Positions 25,079-35,912 of a stretch of DNA of 35,912 nucleotides are shown piece by piece. This DNA comes from Candidatus Eiseniibacteriota bacterium. Lineage in GTDB: Bacteria; Eisenbacteria; RBG-16-71-46. The translations under genes were made by a program, and so were the position numbers. Each line of letters opens with the position of its first letter. Within the stretch, counting starts at the first letter, position 1. The notes under the pieces are model-generated. The model did no database searches and was not told where the DNA came from. It worked only from the letters and a program-made list of their open reading frames with translations. Where the stretch lies: assembly GCA_016223045.1 (NCBI GenBank), contig JACRPT010000097.1, forward strand, positions 1 to 35,912, written 5' to 3'.

Positions 25079-25108
25079 TTGACCATGCCCGCGCCCGCGT
25101 GGTAGAAA
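25079..25108 (+). promoter_or_regulatory. putative sigma70 promoter TTGACC-N18-TAGAAA upstream of rplU
   Basis: TTGACC 25079-25084; TG-G-TAGAAA ending 25108; rplU ATG at 25217. Confidence 0.4.
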
Positions 25109-25216
25109 TACGCGCTTCGCGCCCACCTCAGCGGGCGCCTTCGCCTGTCCTCGGGGCGCAGCCGCGGGTCGCGGCCGCCCGTGCGGCCCGGCGCGATCCA
25201 GGGAGAGACCCCGAAG

Positions 25217-25528
25217 ATGTACGCCATCGTCAACATCAACGGCATCCAGACGAAAGCTGAGCCGGACGCCATCCTCGAGGTGGCGCGCCTCAAGGGCGAG
25301 CCGGGCAGCCAGCTCACCTTCGACCAGGTGCTTCTGCTGGCGGAGGGCGACCGGGTCGCCGTCGGCCAGCCCTACGTCAAGGGCGCGAGCCTCACGGCGG
25401 AGGTGCTGGAGCACTTCCGGGGGCCGAAGCTCAAGATCTTCAAGTACAAGCGCCGGAAAGACTACCGGCGCCGCAAGGGCTACCGCAGTGAGCTCACGCG
25501 CATCCGCGTGACCGGCATCCAGGCGTAG
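25217..25528 (+). CDS. rplU: 50S ribosomal protein L21
   Basis: [25 protein letters not shown]...[28 protein letters not shown]. Confidence 0.97.
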   Translation: MYAIVNINGIQTKAEPDAILEVARLKGEPGSQLTFDQVLLLAEGDRVAVGQPYVKGASLTAEVLEHFRGPKLKIFKYKRRKDYRRRKGYRSELTRIRVTGIQA

Positions 25529-25536
25529 GAGAGGCA

Positions 25537-25809
25537 ATGGCTCACAAGAAAGGTCAGTCCTCATCGAGGAACAATCGCGAGTCGAACGCGCAGCGCCTCG
25601 GCGTCAAGCGCTTCGGCGGCGAGCGCGTGCGCGCGGGGAACATCCTGGTGCGGCAGCGCGGCACGCGGTTCTTCCCCGGGCACAACGTGGGCATCGGCAA
25701 GGACGACACCCTGTTCGCGATGATCGACGGCGAGGTGAAGTTCACCCGCTACCTCGGCACGCGCCGCAAGGTGCACGTCCTGCCCCCGGCCACGGCCGAG
25801 ACGAACTAG
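25537..25809 (+). CDS. rpmA: 50S ribosomal protein L27
   Basis: [61 protein letters not shown]. Confidence 0.98.
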   Translation: MAHKKGQSSSRNNRESNAQRLGVKRFGGERVRAGNILVRQRGTRFFPGHNVGIGKDDTLFAMIDGEVKFTRYLGTRRKVHVLPPATAETN

Positions 25810-25910
25810 CTTCCCAAGCCGCACGCACGACGCCGCGCTGCCCGGGGCCCGAGAGCCCTCGACGGCGTGGCGTTCCCGTTTCAGGTCGCTCAAGACACGA
25901 GGAGGTCGCC

Positions 25911-26846
25911 GTGAATCGCAAGGTCGCCGTCATCGGCGCAGGGAACGTGGGGGCGAGCGCAGCGCTCTATGTCGCGGAGCGCGGGCTCGCGGACGTGACG
26001 CTGGTGGACATCGTGGAAGGGATGCCGCAGGGCAAGGCGCTGGACCTGACGCAGACCACGCCGCTGTGGCACCAGGGCGGGAGGATCGAGGGCGCGAACG
26101 ACCTCGCCGCGGTCAGGGGCGCGGACCTGGTCATCATGACCGCCGGCTTCCCGCGCAAGCCGGGCATGTCGCGCAGCGACCTGCTCAAGGCCAACGCCGA
26201 CATCGTGCGGCCGGCGGCCGAGGCGGTGCGGCAGCACGCCCCGAACGCCTACGTCGTGGTGGTGACCAACCCGCTTGACGTGATGGCCTGGCTGTTCTGG
26301 AAGGTGTCGGGCTTCCCGAAGAACCGCGTGCTCGGCATGGCCGGCATCCTGGACGCGGCCCGCATGCGCGCCTTCATCGGCATGGAGCTGGGCGTGTCTC
26401 CCGCGGACGTGGACGCCATGGTGCTGGGCGGCCACGGCGACTCGATGGTGCCGCTGCCGCGCTACACCACGGTGGGCGGTATCCCGGTCGCCGAGCTGCT
26501 GCCGGCCGAGAGGATCGCCGCCATCAACGAGCGCACCAGGAACGGCGGGGCCGAGATCGTCAAGCTCCTGAAGACCGGCTCGGCCTACTACGCGCCGGCG
26601 ATGTGCTCGGTGGACATGGCCGAGGCCATCCTCACCGACACCAAGCGGCTGGTGCCGTGCTCGGTGCACCTGGACGGCCAGTACGGGATGAAGGACCTGT
26701 TCATCGGCGTCCCCATCGTGCTGGGCGGCCGGGGCGTCGAGCGGATCGTCGAGCTCAAGCTCTCGGCCGAGGAGACGGCCGCGCTCCAGAAGTCGGGCAA
26801 GGACGTGGCCGACATGATCGCCGAGCTGAGTGTCGGCGTCTCCTGA
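25911..26846 (+). CDS. mdh: malate dehydrogenase (LDH-like type)
   Basis: VAVIGAGNVGAS, VDIVEGMPQGKALDL, MTAGFPRKPGMSR, TNPLDVMAW, GGHGDSMVPL; GTG start after GAGGAGG. Confidence 0.95.
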   Translation: MNRKVAVIGAGNVGASAALYVAERGLADVTLVDIVEGMPQGKALDLTQTTPLWHQGGRIEGANDLAAVRGADLVIMTAGFPRKPGMSRSDLLKANADIVRPAAEAVRQHAPNAYVVVVTNPLDVMAWLFWKVSGFPKNRVLGMAGILDAARMRAFIGMELGVSPADVDAMVLGGHGDSMVPLPRYTTVGGIPVAELLPAERIAAINERTRNGGAEIVKLLKTGSAYYAPAMCSVDMAEAILTDTKRLVPCSVHLDGQYGMKDLFIGVPIVLGGRGVERIVELKLSAEETAALQKSGKDVADMIAELSVGVS

Positions 26847-26850
26847 GGGG

Positions 26851-28599
26851 CTATCGCAAGACCACCAGCTTCGCCGTGTTGGATTCTCTGCCGGTGGTAT
26901 CCAACGCCCGAAGGAAGTACACGCCGGCGACGAGCGGGAAGGAACCAGTCCTGAGGTCCAGCCGGAACGTGTCCGATCCCGCGCCGGAGGAGGCAACTCG
27001 CCGGTGGAGCACGAGGCGGCCCTGCAGGTCGAAGACCTGAAGGTCCAGGGGACCGGCGGTCGCATCATTCAGTTCGAGCGACACTGCCTCTGCGACCGGA
27101 CCGCCATGAACTTCCAGGCGCAGCGGCTTGCGGCATCTGCTTGGCCAACGGGCCTCTTCACTCAGCCACTCGTAGCGCTTGCCCACCGACTCGCGGCGAA
27201 TGCGGTACGCGAGCTGCCCCCGGGGAGGCGAAGAATCCGTCCAGCTCATGCTTCGCGAGTCGCCGGCCCGCAGGCGGGCGACCGGCTCGAGCTCGCCACC
27301 ATCCCGCGAGCGCAGCACGCTCCACCACGAGCCCGGGGCAGCCGACGACAGCGTCCACTGCACGGTCCGGCGCCGGCCGGCGCCGACGATGTAGGGTCGG
27401 CTCGCGGTGGCGGAACAGAACGTGTGGGCGTACCAGATCTCGGGAGCGCGCCGGCGATTCCACACCACCCAGATGTCGCCGTTCCAGTCCCGGAAGGGAT
27501 ATACCTCCGTGTAGAGATTCTCCGACCCGGGGACTTCGTCGGCCCACCAGCGACCGTTCTCCTGCCAGGCGATCGTGGCGATGTCCCGGTACGTGAACCC
27601 GTAGCCCATGTCCGACCAGGCGAGGACCGGAAGTTCTGTGCTGTCGGTGGTGGCCTCGACCCAGCCCGCGGCATAGGTTCCCTGGTCGGGATGGACGTAG
27701 CGGAGGCTCTCGGGCTGCGACCAGGCACCGTTCGCGTAGGCGATCAGATGAACCCAGTGCCAGCCTGTGTACGTCAGCCACCAGCCGCCGGACGGCTTCT
27801 TTCTGAATCGAGGGTGCAGGGCGTGCCACGGCCGGGGATCGAGGACGCCTCCGGTACCCCATGCGGGGGGATCAGCGACGATCCATCTGAGCCCCGTGTC
27901 TCCGGCGTACACCACAAGTGCTGCTCCATCCTCCAAGGGAGCGATGGCGCACATCGAGGCCGGTGCCTCCAGATCCGGCATGGCATTCCACCGGCCGGCG
28001 CTGTCGGAGAAGAAAGCTCGCAGGTACTCGCGGCCACTGTTCAGCCGGGTGTCGCTGCGGACTACCCAGCGTCGAGTCGGGGTGGCCGCTGCCGAGTACT
28101 CGTTGGCAGCATCAGAGCCTGTCGCCACCGTCTCGCGGGCTGACAGGGAGTTGCCGCTGACTCGAGCGACTTGCAGATAGCCGATTGCTGTCAACCACTC
28201 GGACGTCATCCACGCCAGGAAGGGTGGTGTTCCACGGCTGATCTCAGGAAAGTAACCTCCCTTGAAGCCGCTCAGGTCTCGCAGCATCCATGAAGAGTCC
28301 TGCCAGCCCAGAATCCCCCAATACCGAATTAGGCTCGTGTCCGCATCGGTACCGGCGACGAGCCTTGGCCAACCGGCGGAATCAGGCAAGAAGCAGGTGA
28401 AGCCGAAGCTCCGGATGCGCGGGAGGCTCACCTGGGCTGTTGGCGCCCAGGCCCTCCCTTGGGGGGCGGCCGCCGCGGGCAGCGGCGCGCAGACCAGGTA
28501 GCCGGCAGTGGCTGTTCCTGCCAGCCAGGACAGCGCGGCCAGCTGCGGTCGTGCGGGCCATCTCAGCATCAGGGGCCCTCGCCCTTCAGGCGAAATCAT
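26851..28599 (-). CDS. large secreted hypothetical protein with C-terminal T9SS/FlgD-like sorting domain
   Basis: Signal-peptide-like N-terminus; C-terminal LDLQVFDLQGRLVLHRRVASSGAGSDTFRLDLRTGSFPLVAGVYFLRALDTTGRESNTAKLVVLR. Confidence 0.7.
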   Translation of the reverse strand: MISPEGRGPLMLRWPARPQLAALSWLAGTATAGYLVCAPLPAAAAPQGRAWAPTAQVSLPRIRSFGFTCFLPDSAGWPRLVAGTDADTSLIRYWGILGWQDSSWMLRDLSGFKGGYFPEISRGTPPFLAWMTSEWLTAIGYLQVARVSGNSLSARETVATGSDAANEYSAAATPTRRWVVRSDTRLNSGREYLRAFFSDSAGRWNAMPDLEAPASMCAIAPLEDGAALVVYAGDTGLRWIVADPPAWGTGGVLDPRPWHALHPRFRKKPSGGWWLTYTGWHWVHLIAYANGAWSQPESLRYVHPDQGTYAAGWVEATTDSTELPVLAWSDMGYGFTYRDIATIAWQENGRWWADEVPGSENLYTEVYPFRDWNGDIWVVWNRRRAPEIWYAHTFCSATASRPYIVGAGRRRTVQWTLSSAAPGSWWSVLRSRDGGELEPVARLRAGDSRSMSWTDSSPPRGQLAYRIRRESVGKRYEWLSEEARWPSRCRKPLRLEVHGGPVAEAVSLELNDATAGPLDLQVFDLQGRLVLHRRVASSGAGSDTFRLDLRTGSFPLVAGVYFLRALDTTGRESNTAKLVVLR

Positions 28600-28736
28600 G
28601 CGGCAATGTTCCCACCTTCTGAGCGTTGAGCAAACCAATAGAGGACTCTTCCGGGGATCGTGGGGGTGAAAGTGCTGGCGCAGGGGGCGCGAGGGCCTGA
28701 TAGGCTGCGCCCGGGCCCTTTTCGGGAGGATGCGCG

Positions 28737-32019
<3,283 letters not shown>

Positions 32020-32027
<8 letters not shown>

Positions 32028-32535
32028 TCCGGCCGCGGGCGCGGTGCGCGTGCTGTTCCTCGACGTGGACGGCACGCTCACCGACGGCGTGATCGTCGAG
32101 AGCGCGGCGGGCGACGCGCGCCACTTCTGGGTGCGCGACGGGCTGGCGCTCCAGTGGGCGCGCGACCTGGGCGTACTGCCGGTGGCGATCTCGGGGCGGG
32201 CCTCGCGCGCGGTCGAGGGGCGCATGCGTGACCTCGGCATCGAGTGCTACGCGGGGGAGAAGGACAAGATCGCGGTGGCCGAGCGGGTGCTGGCGCGCGA
32301 GGGCGCGCGCTGGGAGCAGTGCGCGATGCTGGGCGACGACCTGCCCGACGTGCCGCTGATGAAGCGCGTGGGCTGGCCCATCGCGGTCGCCGACGCGCAG
32401 CCCGAGGTCCTGGCGGTGGCCCGCACCGTCACCGCCCGGCCGGGCGGCAGGGGCGCGGGGCGCGAGGTGGTGGAGCTGATCCTCCGGCACAACGGCACCT
32501 GGGACCAGGTGCTGCGCCGCTACGAGGCGCTGTGA
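32020..32535 (+). CDS. kdsC: KDO-8-phosphate phosphatase (HAD)
   Basis: LFLDVDGTLTDGVI, AISGRASRAVEGRMRDLGIE, MLGDDLPDVPLMKRVG. Confidence 0.9.
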
Positions 32536-33521
32536 GCGCGCAGCCGGGGAAGAGCGACCTGCTGGCGCGGGCGCGCGAGGTGGTGCGCATCGAGGGCGCG
32601 GCGGTCGCGGCGCTCGAATCGAAGCTGGATCAGCGCTTCGTCGAGGCGGTCGAGATCCTGCACGGCTGCCGCGGCAAGGTCGTGGTCGCCGGCGTGGGGA
32701 AGTCGGGCCTGCTGGCGCACAAGCTCGCCGCCACCCTGACCAGCACCGGCACGCCCGCGGTGTTCCTGCACCCGGCCGACGCGCTGCACGGCGACGCCGG
32801 CCTGTTCACGCCCGGCGACGCCGCGCTGTTCATCTCGAAGAGCGGCGCCAGCGACGAGCTGCTCGCGCTGATGCCCTACCTCGAGCGCCACGGCCTGCCG
32901 CTGGTGAGCATCGTCGGCACGCCGGGCTCGGCGCTCGGGAAGCGCAGCACGGTCGAGCTGGTGACCGGTCCGGCGCGCGAGGCCTGCCCGATGGAGCTGA
33001 CGCCCACCACCAGCATCACGCTCGCCCAGGTGATGGGCGACTGCCTCGCCATCGCCCTGCTCGAGCGGCGCGGCTTCAAGGCCGAGGACTTCCGCTTCCT
33101 GCACCCGGGCGGCCTGATCGGGCGCTCCGCGGCGCGGCGGGTCGAGGAGCTGATGCACGCCGGCGACGATGTGCCGCGCGTCACCGAGGGCGCCTCGCTG
33201 CGCGAGGTGATGCTCGAGATCATGGCCAGGTGCCTCGGCATCACCACCGTGGTGGACGCCGCGGGCGCGCTGGCCGGGGTGATCACCGACGGCGACTTCA
33301 AGCGCATCCTGATGCGCCATGCCGACCCGTGGCGGCTCCGCGCCGCCGAGGTGATGAGCCGCACGCCCAGCACCATCGGCCGCGACGCGCTGGTGGCCGC
33401 GGCGGTGCGCGCCATGGAGGAGCGGCCGGGTGGCCCGATCACCGCGCTGGTGGTGGTGGACGGGCAGGGCGTCCCGGTGGGGGTGCTCCACCTGCACGAC
33501 TGCCTGCGCGCCGGCGCCTGA
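32532..33521 (+). CDS. kdsD: arabinose-5-phosphate isomerase (SIS + CBS pair)
   Basis: VVAGVGKSGLLAHKLAATLTSTGTPAVFLHPADALHGD, SKSGASDE, CBS GVITDGDFKRIL; GTGA overlap with kdsC. Confidence 0.92.
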   Translation: MSAQPGKSDLLARAREVVRIEGAAVAALESKLDQRFVEAVEILHGCRGKVVVAGVGKSGLLAHKLAATLTSTGTPAVFLHPADALHGDAGLFTPGDAALFISKSGASDELLALMPYLERHGLPLVSIVGTPGSALGKRSTVELVTGPAREACPMELTPTTSITLAQVMGDCLAIALLERRGFKAEDFRFLHPGGLIGRSAARRVEELMHAGDDVPRVTEGASLREVMLEIMARCLGITTVVDAAGALAGVITDGDFKRILMRHADPWRLRAAEVMSRTPSTIGRDALVAAAVRAMEERPGGPITALVVVDGQGVPVGVLHLHDCLRAGA

Positions 33522-33750
33522 GCCGTCGCGCGCCAGCCGGCCCGTTCGCGCACCGCGCGGGCACGCGCGTGACCTGCCCCGCCTCCGGCGCGCTCGCCGC
33601 AGGCCCGGAAGGAGGACGCCGAACCCCTGAACCGACAGCGCGCGGCATCCGCGTCGCGTCGCGGACGTCGTTCGGCGGTCAAGTCGGGGACGGCCGAGTC
33701 CGATAACCTCCAGAGATATCAACCGGCAAACGCGCTGGCATATGCCCTGC

Positions 33751-33779
33751 TTGCGACGGTGTGGACCCTTTGTTAGCGT
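33751..33779 (+). promoter_or_regulatory. putative sigma70 promoter TTGCGA-N17-TAGCGT
   Basis: TTGCGA 33751-33756, TAGCGT 33774-33779 preceded by TGT, 17-bp spacer; predicts start just before ATG 33794. Confidence 0.35.
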
Positions 33780-33793
33780 GGCCCTCGAACGCG

Positions 33794-34374
33794 ATGAACC
33801 GGGCACCCTCGAAGCATCCGAAACCCGCGGCGCGGCCGCGGCGCGCGCTCCACGACGCAGCGCGCGCACGGCTCGCGGTGCTGTCCGTGGCGCTGCTCCT
33901 GCTGGCGGGCTGCGATCGCCAGCGCTCGGTGGTGCCGTCGCGGGCCAAGCCCCGCAGTGGAAGCTCTACGCGCGCTACTCGGCCACCTACAACGCGCGGA
34001 ACGTCGTGGTGGCCCGCGGCGTGCGCGTGGACTTCTACGACGACCGGGGCCAGCAGTCCTCGGAGCTGACCGCGCGCGAGGGCGAGATCCAGCTCCGGAG
34101 CCACAACATGACGGCGCGCGGGAACGTCGTGCTCCAGACCCGCGAGGGCACGCGCATGTCCACCGAGGAGATCCACTTCCTGAACCGCGAGCAGAAGATC
34201 ATCTCGCCGGTGGAGCAGCTGGTGCGGGTCGAGCGCGGCGGCGACGTGCTCAAGGGCTATGGCTTCGAGAGCGATCCCGGCCTCAAGCGCTTCGAGTTCA
34301 AGAAGAACGTGTCGGCCGTGGTCCACACCCAGTCCGGCGGAGGCGCCCTGAAGCGCGAGGGAGAGAGGCGTTGA
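33794..34374 (+). pseudogene. lptC: LptC-like LPS export protein with apparent -1 frameshift near 33942
   Basis: Frame 2: MNRAPSKHPKPAARPRRALHDAARARLAVLSVALLLLAGCDRQRSVVPSR; body in frame 1: GQAPQWKLYARYSATYNARNVVVARGVRVDFYDDRGQQSSELTAREGEI...; between kdsD and lptB. Confidence 0.65.
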
Positions 34375-35141
34375 GCGACGGCGCGGCGTTCGTTCCGCCC
34401 ACCGGGGAGGCCCGCCCGGAAGACGGTCTGGTCGCGCGCGGCCTCGAGCGCTACTACGGCCGCTGGCGCGTGGTGAGCGAGGTCAGCTTCAACGTGCGCC
34501 GCGGCGAGGTCGTCGGGCTGCTGGGGCCGAACGGCGCGGGCAAGACCACCTCGTTCTACATGATCGTGGGCCTGCTGCGGCCGAACCACGGGAGGATCGT
34601 GCTGGAGGGCCGGGACATCACGAACGAACCGGTCTACCGGCGCGCGCGCATGGGGCTCGGCTACCTGGCGCAGGAGCCCAGCATCTTCCGGCGGCTCACG
34701 GTGCGGGAGAACGTGATGGCCGTGCTCGAGACCATGCCGATGACCAGGGCGGAGCGCGAGGCGCGGCTCCATCAGCTGCTGGAGGATCTCAACCTGACGC
34801 ACCTCGCGACCCGCATGGCGACCAGGCTCTCCGGCGGGGAACGCCGGCGCGTCGAGATCACGCGCGCGCTGGCCCGCCGGCCGTCCTATTTCCTCCTCGA
34901 CGAGCCGTTCGTCGGCATCGACCCGATCGCGGTCGCCGAGATCCAGGACATCGTCGCCCGCCTGCGCGACCGCGGGCTGGGCGTGCTCATCACCGACCAC
35001 AACGTGCGCGAGACGCTGCGCATCACCGACCGCGCGTACATCATGTACGAGGGCCGCATCCTGCTCCAGGGCACCGCCGAGGAGCTGGCGAACGACACGA
35101 CGGCCCGCGAGATCTACCTGGGCGAACGTTTCAGCCTCTGA
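34371..35141 (+). CDS. lptB: LPS export ABC transporter ATP-binding protein
   Basis: [78 protein letters not shown] start overlaps lptC stop. Confidence 0.95.
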   Translation: MSDGAAFVPPTGEARPEDGLVARGLERYYGRWRVVSEVSFNVRRGEVVGLLGPNGAGKTTSFYMIVGLLRPNHGRIVLEGRDITNEPVYRRARMGLGYLAQEPSIFRRLTVRENVMAVLETMPMTRAEREARLHQLLEDLNLTHLATRMATRLSGGERRRVEITRALARRPSYFLLDEPFVGIDPIAVAEIQDIVARLRDRGLGVLITDHNVRETLRITDRAYIMYEGRILLQGTAEELANDTTAREIYLGERFSL

Positions 35142-35172
35142 GGACGCACCAACGACGGGGAGCCTCACATCC

Positions 35173-35720
35173 ATGGAAATGAAGCCTTCGCTCAACCTGA
35201 CGCTCCGCCCGGCGCTCATCATGACGCCGCGCCTGCAGCAGGCGTTGAAGCTGCTGCAGGTGCCGACGCTCGCGCTCCAGCAGATCCACAAGCAGGAGAT
35301 CATGCAGAATCCCCTGCTCGAGGAGGTGGACGACCGCACCGACAGCGAGGACCTGGCCAAGGAGGACTCGCCGGAGGAGAAGGCGAACCAGGAGGCCGAG
35401 GACCCGGCCGAAGAGGATCCGATCGACTGGTCGGAGTACATGCAGGACGGCGCCTTCGACCGCGCCTACATCCCGCAGCAGGAGACCGCGACGGAATTCC
35501 TCGAGCGCGTGCCGGTCACGCGCACCACGCTGGCCGAGAGCCTGCTCGAGCAGCTCCACTTCCTGAACCTGCCGGAGCGCGAGCTGGCGCTGGCCGAGTT
35601 CATCGTCGGATCGCTCGACGACCGCGGCTACCTGGCGACGCCGCTCGAGGAGGTGGCGCAGGCCACCGGGGCGGACCCCGGCCTGTGCGAGCGCCTGCTC
35701 CGGGTCATCCGAACCTTCGA
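35173..35720 (+). CDS. rpoN: RNA polymerase sigma-54 factor, N-terminal portion, broken off at the contig end
   Basis: [37 protein letters not shown]...[19 protein letters not shown]...[12 protein letters not shown]; expected PPGVGARDL continuation absent. Confidence 0.9.
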
Positions 35721-35912
35721 CGTACGCCTTCAAGAAGCCAGGAAAACGCGTCGTGCGCCCGCTGCTGCGGAACTGCGCATCCTAGACCGCGATGTCGACC
35801 GTCGTTTGCTCGACTTGCGCATCGACCATCTGGCTGGCGACCGTCCGCTTCCAGATCAGCTCATACAGCCGGCTCGCGTCGCGCCCCATGGCGTGCTCGA
35901 CTTGGGGCATGC
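35721..35912 (-). pseudogene. topA: topoisomerase I (TopA)-like fragment with an in-frame stop, apparently joined to rpoN
   Basis: Minus-strand translation [62 protein letters not shown] resembles the conserved TopA core RLYELIWKR-VASQM...TTVDI...FPGFLKAY. Confidence 0.65.

Noticed and set aside
28676-28690. TGGCGCAGGGGGCGC upstream of kdsB as a sigma-54 promoter
   Set aside because: GG-N10-GC spacing fits, but flanking bases do not match TGGCACG/TTGCW; likely chance in GC-rich DNA

Overview
High-GC chromosomal segment from a diderm bacterium; gene content and FlgD/T9SS-like C-terminal domains hint at a Candidatus Eisenbacteria-like or other uncultured lineage, which is inference only. Most of the window is housekeeping: an NtrB/NtrC-type two-component pair, speD, uvrA-like, rtcB, an eIF-2B-like protein, sdhCAB, otsB-like, a radical SAM/DUF2344 fusion, rng, rplU-rpmA, mdh, and a kdsB-pyrG-kdsA-kdsC-kdsD-lptC-lptB-rpoN cluster. 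The parts most worth a second look: (1) a 22-aa, almost pure Lys/Ala ORF (3138-3206), too short for the ORF track, downstream of a -24/-12 sigma-54 promoter match and followed by a perfect 14-bp hairpin before speD; (2) a ~6.7-kb accessory island splitting the usual rng-rplU linkage, holding an atypical two-component pair (VCBS/FG-GAP-like sensor without a recognisable H-box, plus a response regulator whose AAA+ domain has lost the GAFTGA/Walker B core), a decayed transposase, a secreted protein and an orphan FlgD-like C-terminal fragment; (3) an apparent frameshift in lptC between its lipoprotein signal and its body; (4) a chimeric right end, where rpoN breaks off at ~35720 and the remaining ~190 bp encodes a reverse-strand topA-like fragment.
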